Source: Terramyces sp. JEL0728 (taxonomy: Eukaryota > Chytridiomycota > Chytridiomycetes > Rhizophydiales > Terramycetaceae). From it: a stretch of 64,000 nucleotides of DNA. The stretch lies in the NCBI GenBank assembly GCA_027603945.1, contig JADIIU010000025.1:1-64000 (forward strand). The letters are read 5' to 3'. Both the position numbers and the translations under genes were made by a program. This document shows, in pieces, positions 18,086 through 29,772 of this stretch. The notes beneath the pieces were generated by a model, which searched no databases, was not told the origin of the DNA, and saw nothing but the letters and a program-made list of their open reading frames with translations. Position 1 is the stretch's first letter. Every line of letters begins with the position of its first letter.

Positions 18086-20012
18086 TTACGGAGCGTATTC
18101 GGTTACCAATGGTGGTTCATAAGTGTAGAGTGGTGGTTCGTATGTGTAGAGTGGTGGTTGAGGTGGTATATAGGTGTTCAATGGTGGAATATAGGTGTTC
18201 AATGGTGGAATATAGGTGTTCAATGGTGGAATATAGGTGTTCAATGGAGGAATATAGGTGTTCAATGGAGGAATATAGGTGTTCAATGGAGGAAATTCTG
18301 GAAGTGGTGGGTATTCATATGCTGTAGTTGGTAGTGGTGGAATTTCAGAGTTGAATGGTGGTAGGGATGTTACAACTGGTGGAATTTCAGTACTTGGCGG
18401 TGGCAATAAGGTAATTGGTGGAAGTACTTCATCAGTTGTTGGGAATGGAGCTTCTGTCGGTGGTGGTGGTATAACTGTGGTAATGCTTGAAGGAGGAGAG
18501 GTGGTAGTAATTGTAAGTAGAACATTGATAGTTGAAGTTTGTATATCGATGGAAGTGGTAATATCTTCAGTTGCTATTTCTTCTGACTCTGTTGAAGTTG
18601 GACTAGAGTTAGTTGAGAGGAGATCTGTTTCAATGTCAGCTGAGGTTGTATTGGTGGTTGAATAATCATTAGCAGTCAAGGTTGGCGAACTGGTATCAGT
18701 CGATATTCCAGCAGAGGTAAACGAGTCGGAAGTAGATGTAGCATTGCCATTCGAGCTGGTTACATCGGTTGCAGCAGTTGCAGTTGTATCGGTTGTTTGC
18801 CCACTATCTGTGACTGTTTCAATGTCAGTTGAGGTTGTATTGGTGGTTGAATAATCATTAGCAGTCAAGGTTGGTGAGCTGGTATCAGTCGATATTCCAA
18901 CAGAGGTAAACGAGTCAGAAGTAGATGTTGCATTGCCATTCGAGCTGGTTACATCGGCCGTAGCAGTTGCAGTTTCGACAGTTGTATCGGTTGTTTGTCC
19001 ACTATCTGTGACTGAGTCAGTTGAGGTTGTATTGGTGGTTGAATAATCATTAGCAGTCAAGGTTGGTGAGCTGGTATCAGTCGATATTCCAACAGAGGTA
19101 AACGAGTCAGAAGTAGATGTTGCATTGCCATTCGAGCTGGTTACATCGGCCGTAGCAGTTGCAGTTTCGACAGTTGTATCGGTTGTTTGCCCACTATCTG
19201 TGACTGTTTCAATGTCAGTTGAGGTTGTATTGGTGGTTGAATAATCATTAGCAGTCAAGGTTGGTGAGCTGGTATCAGTCGATATTCCAACAGAGGTAAA
19301 CGAGTCAGAAGTAGATGTTGCATTGCCATTCGAGCTGGTTACATCGGCCGTAGCAGTTGCAGTTTCGACAGTTGTATCGGTTGTTTGCCCACTATCTGTG
19401 ACTGTTTCAATGTCAGTTGAGGTTGTATTGGTGGTTGAATAATCATTAGCAGTCAAGGTTGGTGAGGACATTGCCTTGATCTCCAGTTACAGTAAAAGTA
19501 TCCATGGCGGGTTTGCTGTAAGTTAGGTCCGCTGTAGGAATGCCAATGCTGGTAGTTGTTTCATCAGTGGCTGAAATATCTACTGTAGTAGTAATTGAAA
19601 TTGATTCAATTGAGCTGGTTACGCCTGCTGTTGAAGAGAAAGTGTTGGTTGATTCTATTGAATCGCTGGTTGTAGTTTCATCTAATGCGGATGATAACAC
19701 AGCACTGTTAGGTGACGACATGGAACTACTATAGTCGGTAGTTAGTTCTTCACTGGTGGAGGTTCCAGCAGAGCTGTAACTTGAAAGGGCTCCTGTGCTT
19801 GAAAATGCTTCATCTGTTGTAATGGATGAGATTGAATTCGTGCCTATTCTGTCGGTGGCAATTGGTGGAAGGTCTGTGATGATTATACTTTGAACTTGGT
19901 CTGTAGTAACCATTTCATCCAAAGTGGCAGGTTGAGCGTCAGTTATATCTTGCCTCTTAATGACAGGAGATGCATTTATCCCCGCAAGAAGGAGTAGTAG
20001 ATGAATGTTCAT
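18086..20012 (-). CDS. Ser/Thr-rich secreted repeat protein (frame change near 19,475)
   Basis: A signal peptide (MNIHLLLLLAGINA) and a possible dibasic site (KR) open the first frame (20012 to about 19446), which is very rich in Ser/Thr. A second frame (about 19471 to 18086) carries four to five copies of a ~66-residue Ser/Thr unit, then a Pro-rich region ending in six NTYIPPL repeats. The frames join if a 16-nt GT-AG stretch (19475-19490) is an intron, giving 636 residues. That is shorter than every other intron here and has no branch-point match, so a frameshift or repeat-related assembly error is equally possible. The composition suggests an O-glycosylated cell-wall or surface mucin-like protein. 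Confidence 0.6.
18170..18296. repeat. 21-bp minisatellite, six copies
   Basis: The core TAGGTGTTCA recurs at 18171, 18192, 18213, 18234, 18255 and 18276, an exact 21-bp period. On the minus strand it encodes the heptapeptide NTYIPPL inside the Ser/Thr-rich protein. Confidence 0.9.
18650..19470. repeat. Tandem ~198-bp coding repeat
   Basis: The marker AATAATCATT starts at 18661, 18850, 19042, 19240 and 19438, giving periods of 189, 192, 198 and 198 bp. All are multiples of three, so copies differ by whole codons. The last two full units are nearly identical, suggesting recent duplication. Confidence 0.9.
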
Positions 20013-20231
20013 TGGAGTTTTCCATGTCCAGCATTCTATTTATTCGTATTCAAACGCGTGACATCGGAGTTGATAAACAAACAAGAAAACTGATAACTCC
20101 GACAGATTTCCCGATTTGGTAGAGGTAAATACCTTGACTTTCAGCACCTTGATTCGAAATAGTCTATTTTGGTTCTGTGTGATTTCCGCTGATATAAAAA
20201 TTGCACTAAACTTTTTCAACAAAAAATTGGA

Positions 20232-21958
20232 ATGTTTGGCAGGAAGGTCGCCAGATTTTACACCACAAATAGAATCCATATATGCAAAATTGCGGGGACA
20301 ATTACAGGAGATGGGTCTGCAGCAAAGCCATTCAACACTGTTCCGCTGGATAAAGCCAATGCTGAAATATACATTAGGCAATCGCTAGACACTGAATACC
20401 AACCAATTTCAAAATCCGGATTAAAAAAGGAATTGAAATGGGCTAAAATCTATCTTACAAAGTTGGAGAAAGCACAGCAAGGTAATACTGCAGGAAAAGA
20501 ACAAATCAGCCGGAATCCAAGTTTTGATTCCAATTTGAAGCTATTTGAAAATTCAACTCGTACCAGGATAAATAATGCAAGTAAATTCATTGATGGAAAA
20601 GTAAAGATTGCTGGCTGGGTTCATCGTCAAAGGGTTCAAGGAAAGAAAATGAAATTTATTGTTCTGCGAGATGGTTATGGATACCTACAATGTGTAGTGG
20701 GAAGTAAATTGTGTGCAGATGTTAAAATGCAAGACCTCACACTGGAATCATCTATTGAGCTACATGGAACAATTAGAAAGGTTCCAGAAGGAAAACAGGT
20801 AGCTAGGATATAACTCAGGCACCGAATGGAATTGAGCTCAAAGTGGAAGATTTCAATGTGATATCTATGGCGCCAGGTGGTGATAGCGCATTTGGAAATA
20901 TCCTAAATACAGAATCTAGTCCAGGTGTGCTTTTGGATAACCGGCATTTGGTATTGCGCGGAGAAACAGCATCTTCCAGCATGAAGTTCAGGTCAATGGC
21001 ACTCAAAGCCTTCAGAGACTATTTCGATTCCAACTTACTTGCAGAAGTGAACCCGCCATTGTTGGTAGAAACGCAAGCTGAAGGAGGAAGTAATGTCTTC
21101 ACAGTGGATTACTATGGCAAAAACGCTTACTTGACACAGAGCTCGCAGCTGTACCTTGAAACTATGCTCCCGGTTGTTGGTGATAACTATTGCATTACAG
21201 AATCCTTCAGGGCCGAGAACTCTGTCACTCGGAGACATTTATCTCAATTTACGCACGTTGAAGCTGAACTTGGATTCATTAATTTTAATAGGCTCCTGGA
21301 TTTTATTGAGGATATGGTACGTTGGCTTAACTGTAGTTGGTTGCAGTTACAAAATCCTTGATGGATGATCCACAGAGTGCGCTGATCATCAAAGAATTAA
21401 ATCCAAATTTTACGCCGCCACTAAAGCCTTTCATGAGAATGGAATATCAAGATGCAATTCAGTGGTTGTGCGATCACAATATTCAAAAAGATATTTATGT
21501 AGACGACGTTAAAGTCCGCCAAGAACCGTATCGATTTGGAGATGATATTGTGGAATCAGCAGAAAGAAAAATGACCGACACTATTGGCCAGCCAATTCTG
21601 CTAACTAAATTTCCTGTTGAGCTGAAAGCGTTCTACATGAAAAAGTGTATATCCGACCCAAGGTTAACAGAAAGTGTTGATATTTTAATGCCTGGCATTG
21701 GAGAAATCACTGGCGCAAGTACTTGAAGTTAATCTAGGTATGAGAATATCCGATTATAATGAGCTGATTGAGGCATATCGAAGAGAAGGTATAGATCCAG
21801 CGCCATATGCCTGGTTTACTGATCAAAGAAAATACGGATCTGTTGAACATGGTGGGTTTGGGCTGGGACTAGAGCGATATCTGGCGTGGATTTTGAACCG
21901 ACATAGCGTAAGGGAGGTATGCATGTACCCAAGATTTGCTGGCCGTTGCGCACCATGA
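20232..21958 (+). CDS. NARS1/DED81: Asparaginyl-tRNA synthetase, cytosolic
   Basis: Charges tRNA-Asn. Removal of three introns, 20799-20818 (20 nt), 21317-21336 (20) and 21719-21737 (19), gives 555 residues that follow the eukaryotic enzyme closely. They comprise an N-terminal extension of about 110 residues, an OB-fold anticodon-binding domain (VKIAGWVHRQRVQGKKMKF), class II motif 2 (FRAENSVTRRHL, THVEAE) and motif 3 (GGFGLGLERYLAWILNR). The ends join conserved sequence exactly: EGKQ|APNGIEL, DFIEDM|LVAVTKSL, GAS|MRISDYNE. The N terminus (MFGRKVARFYTTN) could also serve as a mitochondrial targeting signal, so dual targeting is possible. Confidence 0.93.
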
Positions 21959-22098
21959 TTAGTGTCTATATTAATATAACTCTTTTAACCTATATTAATG
22001 TCGCGTTAGTCTCTGTGCATAGTCTTTATTATCTGTTCCGTTGCGCACAGATATCCAATAAAACGGCCACCAAGAAAATAATTTTTAAAAATTTTGGC

Positions 22099-23838
22099 AT
22101 GATAGTAGTTCTGCGCAAGGAAACTACGGCTCGTCAACGCAAATACAAACTGGCTGGGTACTTTTTCATACTGGTAATAACCGGTGCCCTAACTTATTTT
22201 GGCGCTAGGCAGCTGATCTATAGTAGCAACGCTTCGAATGATTCAGCCGCCAATACTAAATCAAACAAATTGCTTGCCAATGATTCAACCCAAAATGTAT
22301 CCAGGGTGCCAGATGCTTCTACTTGGGTGATCCCAGCAGATGATGATCGTGACGATCAGCTTCCTACAGTTCTAGGTCTGCCATTGACCTCGATAGTTTC
22401 AGATGTATCAGCAGCGCAGAGCGCATACAATCTTTACAAAGCTCAATTTGGAAAATCAAACCCTCCAGCCGACGAAACCTGGCGATTAACGCTATTTACA
22501 AAGCACGTTCAATGGCTTAATGCGTTCAACGCTGGAAAAGTGTCTATCGGGCCATTAAATATACTCTCAGTCGCAAACAATCCCAGTTCGTTAAAATTAG
22601 GGCTGAATCAATTCAGTGATTGGTCCAGACATGCTTACAAGGCAATGTTAACAGCCAAACCGTCAGGGCCAGCCAGTGCTGCGGTATCCAAAGGCACAAC
22701 AGGAGATCTCCCAATTCAATTGGCCACAAAACCCAGTGCTACTGTAACCTCGCCAACTGTACCACTTGCGCAAAGTAGTAGTGTGCCAATTGTGAATCTT
22801 AAAAAAAGAGGAACACCACCATCTGCTTGGGACTGGAGAAATTACGGACTAGTTACTTCAGTGAAAAATCAAAACACGCTGTATCTTACTTGCAACTCTT
22901 GTGTGATGTTTGCTGTTGCTGCTACTTATGAGGCATTTGGGCCAATGACTGGAGGAGCTTTTCAAGATCTATCAGCCCAGCAAATCTTGGATTGTTACAC
23001 TCAAGATTACAGCGTTTGTGCGGATGGGTCATCACTCAGTTACGCTTTCCAAAACTTGATGGGTAGCAGCCAATTGGCGCTGAGCAGTGCTTCCTACTAT
23101 CCTTATGTCGGCTACCAATCTTATTGTCAAACTCCGCAAAAGACATTTCCACTTTACGGATTCTCGTGGGGCACTGGCGAATCATCACTTTTACAGCAAG
23201 TTTACCAACAGCCGGTTGCCGCCTTGATTGACGCCAGTTGCGTAGAGTTCCAATACTACTCTTCTGGGATCCTTACTTATACTGGCTGCACCAACACTCC
23301 GAATCACGCGGTTGCTATTATCGGATATGGCACTGATGCCTATTATGGCCAATATTGGATAGGAAAGAATTCCTGGGGAACAACTTGGGGCGAATCTGGC
23401 TACTTCCGCTTCCAAATGGGGCACAACTATCTTAGTATTGCAAGCACATACTTTTTCTTCCCTACCAACTATGGCAACTACATTCAAAATCCGTCTGGTT
23501 CAAACGTGTACCTGAATTCTCCAAACGGTATCATGGCACCGGATATGAACAGTTGGATGGAATTCAAGGCTGATGGTTCTTTAAGTGTGTACAACAGACA
23601 AAACCAAATGATTTGGAGCAGTTACAGCGGCGGCATAGGCTATGCGCCATACAGACTCTATCTCCAATACGACGGTGATTTGTGTATCTATGACTACTAT
23701 GGTACCAGAACTTGGTGCTCCACCTATGTATCTTCTGCTTCCGCAGTGTATCAATTATCCATGCAAAACTCTGGTAGTTTGGTAGTAACTTTGAATGGTA
23801 ATAGCATTTGGTCGACAAACACCTATGTCCCACTGTAA
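22099..23838 (+). CDS. Membrane-anchored papain-like cysteine protease with B-lectin domain
   Basis: 579 residues. A single N-terminal transmembrane anchor (about 17-37) follows a basic stretch, giving type II topology. An I29-type inhibitory propeptide (about 110-190, GLNQFSDWS) precedes a C1A peptidase domain (about 240-460). Catalytic residues visible: Gln of KNQNT, C268 in CNSC (papain has CGSC), H403 in NHAVAIIGYG, N424 in KNSWGTTWGESGY. The C-terminal ~115 residues look like a bulb-type mannose-binding lectin: LYLQYDGDLCIYDYYG and LSMQNSGSLVVTLNGNSIW. I infer a surface or vacuolar protease directed to glycans. The start is the ATG before the anchor; an upstream ATG overlaps the AsnRS stop. 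Intronless. Confidence 0.85.
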   Translation: MIVVLRKETTARQRKYKLAGYFFILVITGALTYFGARQLIYSSNASNDSAANTKSNKLLANDSTQNVSRVPDASTWVIPADDDRDDQLPTVLGLPLTSIVSDVSAAQSAYNLYKAQFGKSNPPADETWRLTLFTKHVQWLNAFNAGKVSIGPLNILSVANNPSSLKLGLNQFSDWSRHAYKAMLTAKPSGPASAAVSKGTTGDLPIQLATKPSATVTSPTVPLAQSSSVPIVNLKKRGTPPSAWDWRNYGLVTSVKNQNTLYLTCNSCVMFAVAATYEAFGPMTGGAFQDLSAQQILDCYTQDYSVCADGSSLSYAFQNLMGSSQLALSSASYYPYVGYQSYCQTPQKTFPLYGFSWGTGESSLLQQVYQQPVAALIDASCVEFQYYSSGILTYTGCTNTPNHAVAIIGYGTDAYYGQYWIGKNSWGTTWGESGYFRFQMGHNYLSIASTYFFFPTNYGNYIQNPSGSNVYLNSPNGIMAPDMNSWMEFKADGSLSVYNRQNQMIWSSYSGGIGYAPYRLYLQYDGDLCIYDYYGTRTWCSTYVSSASAVYQLSMQNSGSLVVTLNGNSIWSTNTYVPL

Positions 23839-23883
23839 ACTTGACTTTGTTGAGCTTATTAAATTAAACTGGTTTTGAACTAT

Positions 23884-25207
23884 TTATTCGTCGATTACTT
23901 GAAATTGAATTCCACTCGCACCAAGACGAGAAACTAACGAATCAAAAATGTTGGAGAAAGCAGCTGCGGGAGTGAGTACCCCGAATGGTAGTTGTTCAGA
24001 TTCAGTTCTTGATAAAAAGCAGGTTGCGCAACCAACTATGCATTTTGCGGTGGTGATATATCCAGCCTCAGGACCAGTAATAGCGGTTACTATCTTGTGG
24101 TTGGTTTCACCACTATAATCTGAACTTGCTTTAAATCCATGTCCGATAAACGTAGTAGTAAAACCCCCTTCCTTCAACTGGGCTTCGGATGGCCCACTCT
24201 TTTTGAATACACCAAAAGTAAAGAACGCAGGGAATTTGATCAATAGTGTTCTCAGAGGTTTTAGCCATTTGGATGTATTCAACAAGAAACCAATCCAAGA
24301 GAGAAATAGAACTGAAACATACGAAGTCAAGCCAAAGTATCCTGCAAAGTGGACCGGAGTAATTGAAGGTGGTTTGTAGAGGTTGTAGAGTGTGCCTTTC
24401 TTGTAAGCATCATGATGATTTTCAATCATTTGCTGGCCAAGCTTAACCAAAGGCACATCGGCAACGGCAGCGGGAACTACAATTAATAGAAAATACCGGT
24501 CCAGCAATCTACACGTTTATCCCATCTTGGATTTCTGTAGACATGAAGCGATCTACCAATGGTTGGAACCGAGCGATGGGTCTTTTTCCTTAATTGTCTC
24601 AAGTTATCCACACTGCTGTCAATATTTGTTACCTAGCAAACCCTAAAATTGCAGATTCAAACGTTGTAGCGTTGCCAGTAATTCCAGATTTACCAGAGTG
24701 AAACTTGACAATCATCTCAATAGTTGAGCAAACTGCCTGTTGTTTTTTGAACTGCAATTTGGTGTACCACTGTCCCAAATCAGCAGGAACGCTGTCGTAG
24801 CCACAAGCAGGTACGATGGAGATGCGTTTATCAATAGCTAATTGATTATAATCAGCATAAAGCTACTGTCAATTTTCTACTACTTTTTCAATGACTTCGG
24901 TTTCCCCGCAAATATCCATATAATTAACTCCATGTTCAACACAAGCTTTGACAACTGGTTCGCCATACAATCTGAATGGACCCACGCAATTAATCAATAG
25001 TTTTGCTCCCTTGATGAAATCCAGATTGTCCAAGTCTGCGACCACTACTTGCGGTGGATTTGAGCATTTCAGCTCGCTTGCCAGTTTGTCAAGCTTTGAT
25101 TTGCTCCTTCCAGCAATGATCCATGATTTTGGTGGGTTTAATGCGAATTCATGGCAAATCCTTACCCCTGTGTATCCTGTTGCACCGTAAATAATAACTT
25201 CTGCCAT
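23884..25207 (-). CDS. Saccharopine dehydrogenase-like oxidoreductase
   Basis: 420 residues after removing introns 24863-24883 (21 nt), 24613-24632 (20) and 24477-24496 (20). An N-terminal Rossmann motif (VIIYGATGYTGVRI) is followed by NCVGPFRLYGEPVVKACVEHGVNYMDICGE and CGYDSVPADLG, typical of the SCCPDH-like family rather than of true lysine-pathway saccharopine dehydrogenase. A hydrophobic segment near YFGLTSYVSVLFLSWIGFLLN suggests membrane or lipid-droplet association, as known for the family. The precise reaction is unknown. At 24613-24632 a 17-nt alternative (one Ser longer) is also in frame. It shares a divergent promoter with Rei1. Confidence 0.85.
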
Positions 25208-25572
25208 CCTGGTGTTTTCGATGTGTGGGAAAAAATGCAACACCACATTTTGAAATGTGCTGCTTATCTTGGCTTTGGTTAGATCTGCGTGTATACATAT
25301 CGATGTTTATTATCGCAGATTGTCGTTTCACGTAATCTTTCAATGTGCCGAAATAACCATTCCATCAGCTGTCATGCAATCCGTAGTTGCAAAACCAATA
25401 GAATTGCCATCGCTGCTGCATGTTTCAAGGACAAGATGATTCAAATCACAGTCATAGATGACAAGATAATGCAGTGGCAGGTACTCATCTTAATGTCCAG
25501 TAATAATCTACCACAAAGTGACTCACTCCACTATTTAAGCCTCTTTTTTCTTTTTTTTTCAGAGTTAAAAAA
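25208..25572. other. Divergent intergenic region
   Basis: 365 bp between the SCCPDH-like gene and the Rei1 gene; should hold both promoters. A run of T and C (25545-25560) lies just before the Rei1 ATG. Overlapping short frames here have no support. Confidence 0.5.
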
Positions 25573-26776
25573 ATGAGCTCCGTATTTACCTGCCTATCAG
25601 TACTGTTTGAATTAATTCTAGTGTCAAGTAGCATTTGAAACTGCGCAACTACAAAGAGACCACATGCGCACCGACTGGCATCGTTACAATTTAAAGAGAA
25701 AGGTTGTAGAATTACCACCGGTTTCCTTTGAAGCATTCAGCCAAAAAGTTACCAGTCAACAGCAGCAACAGGAATTGGACAAGCAGGAATTCAGCGCTTA
25801 CTGTGAGCCATGCAAAAAGGAATATTCAAGTGAGAATCAGTACAAGAGCCACTGTTTGTCAAAAAAGCACCTGGAAAAAGCAAAGAATTATGTTCCTAAA
25901 GAAAAAACTGTGAAGGAAAATGTAGCTGAAAAGACTAATTGGAAACAAAAACTCGGAGAAGCTCAAACAGAACAAGAAATCAATGATATTTTGGATGAAA
26001 AAATCAAGAATTCAACCAGATTAGAAGAAACCGATTGTCTATTCTGTACTCATAAATCCGGCACTTTTGAAGAATCCATGGATCATATGGCAAACAAACA
26101 TTCCTTCTTTATTCCTGATATCGAGCACTTGGTTGATTTGAAGGGATTGGTCCAGTACCTAGCTGATAAAATATCTATTGCTAACGTTTGTATCTATTGC
26201 AATGGTAAAGGAAGAGCGTTGCATGCTCTTGATGCAGTTAGAGACCATATGGTTAGCAAAGGCCATTGTAAAATCCCTTATGAAGACGGAGATGAGGATG
26301 ATGTAGCTGAATACTACGACTTTGAAAAGGACGATGAATGGGAAGATGAAGGGGGTGAAGACGGCGAAGTTGAAGATGATGATTGGAGCACAATGGATAG
26401 GTACCATATGTTTAATGATAGAACCGCAACTATTACTGCAGATGATACAGAAATGATTCTACCTTCTGGTGTAAGAATTGGCAACCGTCAGTTCAGAAAG
26501 TACTGGAAACAAAATATTAAACCAGTCGCTATAGTTCCTGGCTCTATAAGAGACCCAGAAATGATTTCCCGATTGAGCAACAATTACAAGACATTAGGTT
26601 TCTCCACACCTGCCCAGTTCTCACAGGCTCTTGTAGTTCAACAAAGAAGACTCGAACTGAAACAGAAGCACAAATCAACCAAGATGATTATGCAAAAGCA
26701 GCAGTTATTTGAATCCAGGGTTGGGCAAAAGGCAAACAAATTGCAACATCATTACAGAGAACAAAACCCATTCTAA
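25573..26776 (+). CDS. REI1: Rei1/ZNF622-type 60S ribosome biogenesis zinc-finger protein
   Basis: 393 residues with one intron, 25600-25621 (22 nt). The first exon is only 27 nt. It matters because it supplies the start and half of the first zinc finger: FTCLS|CQVAFETAQLQRDHMRTDWH. Then come FSAYCEPCKKEYSSENQYKSH (finger 2), ETDCLFCTHKSGT and HMANKHSFFIPDIEHL (finger 3) and NVCIYCNGKGRALHALDAVRDHM (finger 4). An acidic stretch (about 240-265) and the C-terminal LPSGVRIGNRQFRKYWKQN complete the family pattern. Cytoplasmic late 60S maturation factor that helps recycle Arx1 and release Tif6 in yeast. Confidence 0.93.
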
Positions 26777-26833
26777 TAATATATTATGTTGAAATTCAAA
26801 GATTTAGCGTCTGCTTGCAAAAAAGATATAATG

Positions 26834-27890
26834 TTACTTGACTAGCAGCCATCTTACGATTTGTTCAAACATGGAAAAGTATAGCATGTGGCCTTGGCCA
26901 TATTTGATTATTAGCGGACAATCGATTTTTTTTGCAATGTACTCTGCCATTGGGACGGTGGTGCCAGGATCCAATGCACCTTGCCATACACTTACTTCTG
27001 CCTTGATTTCTGTGTCAACACCAATTACCTTTTAGTTCAAACCCCCAGTCGCGTCCCCACAGAACGTATTCATCGCTCTCAGTATCCATTTGGCTCCTAG
27101 AATATATCTCCATTGTGCTAGCACAAAACATATACTCCACATCGGGCTGCAAAAGTACTTCGACATCGCATTTGGGTGACAAATCAAAATCTGCACGGTG
27201 AAATCGCACCGGGTCATGCAGCATTTCATCTCTATTGATTTTGCTCGCGAAATAGCGGACTACTGCAGGTGCATATGCTGTACAAAACCAAGCAACCTTA
27301 AACAGCCAAGGCATACCGGCGTATACATTGTGTGCTTCCCTTGGCGAAATAGAGCTGATGAGAGCTACCTTGTCCAGCCTATGTGGTATGGCATGTGCAA
27401 CCGCCAGCGCATAAGGCCCGCCAGCGCTGTAGCCAATTACAGACATCTTTTCTATGCAAAGATAATCCATAAATTCCAATACATCGCCAACCCAATCCTT
27501 GATATTCCTCCCTTTCTTGGCTGTAGACAGCCCAAATCCAGGCCGTTCCAGCACAATAAATCTGTATCCTGAAAAACTCCCGCCTTCAATTAGGGGGTGT
27601 GAAAAAAGTCTTGTTCCAGGAATGCCAGGAAACAGAGTAATTACTGGTAAATTCGACGTATCCTTGTCTCTGCCTACATATTCCTTGTACCCAAGCACTC
27701 GTCCGTCCGAGAGCGGTATAGTGTTGCCTGGTTAAAAAGGTATACCTTCTTTACATGGGTATAATTCTGGAGATAGTTTGGGGTATTGCGCAGACAGCCT
27801 TTCATCGTCCTCCATTGATTTAGGAAGCTTGAAATTAGCGTGGCTCGATACGGATGTTGGGCTTGTTGATTGAACTAGGTGGCTTGTCAT
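26834..27890 (-). CDS. Alpha/beta hydrolase
   Basis: 339 residues after removing introns 27728-27745 (18 nt, the shortest here) and 27010-27028 (19). The nucleophile elbow is VIGYSAGGPYALA with Ser149. The likely acid is the Asp in WQGALDPGTTVP and the likely base the His in GQGHMLYF near the C terminus; both lie in the last exon. Before the core domain is a variable ~45-residue N terminus ending SAQYPKLSPELYPCKEG. The start is the first in-frame ATG (MTSHLVQ). Substrate unknown. No signal peptide or membrane segment. Confidence 0.85.
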
Positions 27891-28128
27891 CTGAATCCTT
27901 GAAAAAAAAGAATTTCAATCTATTCGAGTGGATAGTTGGGAATTTGAATCGGTGATTCAAGTTGCCAAATATGCACGAAGCCGCTCATTCGGGTTTGATG
28001 CCGGAGACACCACTGTGGTAGTCAGTATCTCTGTGCTTTCAACTGGAGGTAGCAAAAGTAATAGGACATCTCCACGATTTTAAAGCTGTCGTTGCTTAAA
28101 GATCACTTTTTTTGTCTAGACATATTTA

Positions 28129-29739
28129 TTATATTAATCTAAGCCTTCTGATGAGATAATATGTGCCGGTTATCAGGAAAAACATTGCGCATATAATTGA
28201 AAAGAACCACGCCAGGTCTTCTCTGTCTTGGCCTGGCACTCGAACATTCATACCCCAGAGCCCAGTGATGATATTGAGTGGAACCAGTATTGAGGCTAGT
28301 AACGTCATGCGCATTACAGTGTCCGACGTGCGATTAGAAGCTTGGGTAATGTCTATAGATATCTGAGCCAAATAGTTGGAATGGGACCGAGCGAGGGATT
28401 TTTCATAGTGGGACAAGTTCTGCATCATCGTTAATACGTGATCATGAATATCCTCCAAGTAAAACCTGGTTTCGTTACTCGTGGAGGTGTCCAAACATCT
28501 ATTGATAATCATCTTGATTACATCGGCTTTGGTGCACATTAGGCGGAATAACTGCATTACGCGCTTTCTAACCATTCCGATCCTTCGAAGCATATCAGCC
28601 TGTTCCGATTCTTGACACAATATCAATACCAATTCTTCAATAGTGTCTACCTCGAGCTCAATTACTTTCATGAACGGCATATAGGAATCAGTTATATCAT
28701 CGATTAGCGCATAGTTTATCCATTCTGTTGTAACATGCAATCCATATGCAGATAATTGGTCGATACGAGCCCGTACATTGCGCGAATGATAGGTAGGACT
28801 GAATTGAAACTATGGTGAACAAATACGTACCGATAATATACACTCTCTAAAAATAACAATAGACACGGTGATTGGCTGCATAAAAGAGTTCTTGTACTGG
28901 TCCTGTTCGAAACTGCGCATAACCACAAAAAAGTACTTTTCAAAAACTTCGCACTTTTCTCTTGTGTCTGCAGTTTGAATATCTTCATTCGTTAGAGGGT
29001 GCAGATGAAATAGTTTGCTAATCTCATTCATTTCAAAAAGGGTAGGCGACAAGCAGTCAATCCAGAACGGGCCTTGGTTATCGATATTTACCTGATTCAA
29101 GCACTTCTCGTATGGTGATATCATCATTTGACAAATCCAAAGTAGAAAACGATGACGCTCTTATCACACCGGTTTGCTCTGAATAAAATGTATAGCGAGG
29201 CGGTCCTGCCAGCTGGATTAGCAAAAGTTTACACTTGAAGTGGATTGATATTTGATTCCTTTAGTATTTTCAAAGTAGCTGGCTATAGATTCCAAGTCCA
29301 GTTTTTCCAGCGCGGGTTCGGGCTGTTCAAATTCCACAAGTGGTTCTTCACTCTGAAAGTTTTGTGGGAAATTAGAATCGGACATTAGTGATCCGTACGC
29401 CATATGACTTTCTAGATTATCCGAAGGGGGTGACGATCTAGCTTGTCCAGTCTTGAAAGGTGGAAATCCTTCTTCAACACTGGATGTTGGATTACTACCA
29501 CTTGTTGGTCGCTTCTCGTATTCGTAAAATGATGGAAGTATCTTATCTGGTGAATTGCTGGCATGTACCGGGGTTATCATTGAAAATCTACGGTCTAAAG
29601 GTGTCAGCGATGGTCTGGATATCTGAAATTTTGGTCTTTGTGGTTGCGAGAATGCTATTGCTGCGGCTGCATTCGGGTCGTTGACTACTTCATCTCCCTT
29701 TTCTGATCCTGAATTTTCTCGCTTTACTGGAGTGCTCAT
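28129..29739 (-). CDS. MNR2: CorA-family Mg2+ transporter, Alr1/Mnr2 type
   Basis: 516 residues after removing introns 29213-29232 (20 nt), 29073-29091 (19) and 28810-28830 (21). A disordered N terminus (about 1-150) is followed by the family string LSNDDITIREVLESGPFWIDCLSPT, a long helical cytoplasmic domain, and two C-terminal membrane segments. The selectivity motif GMN is at 476-478 in GLWGMNVRVPGQD, between them. Alr1 is plasma-membrane and Mnr2 vacuolar in yeast; I cannot assign localisation here. The start is the first ATG (MSTPVKREN); an upstream TTG is ignored. It begins only 33 bp after the stop of the PPR-like gene on the same strand. Confidence 0.92.
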
Positions 29740-29772
29740 TCGGTTTTTAAGATCAAGAGTCAAAAAAGTGTT

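Noticed and set aside
24613..24632. 17-nt intron in the SCCPDH-like gene
   Set aside because: A 20-nt choice at the same 5' site is also in frame and fits the size and 3' end pattern (TTGACAGCAG) of the neighbouring intron better.
25289..25576. 95-residue frame before Rei1
   Set aside because: It overlaps the divergent promoter and the Rei1 start, and has no recognisable features.
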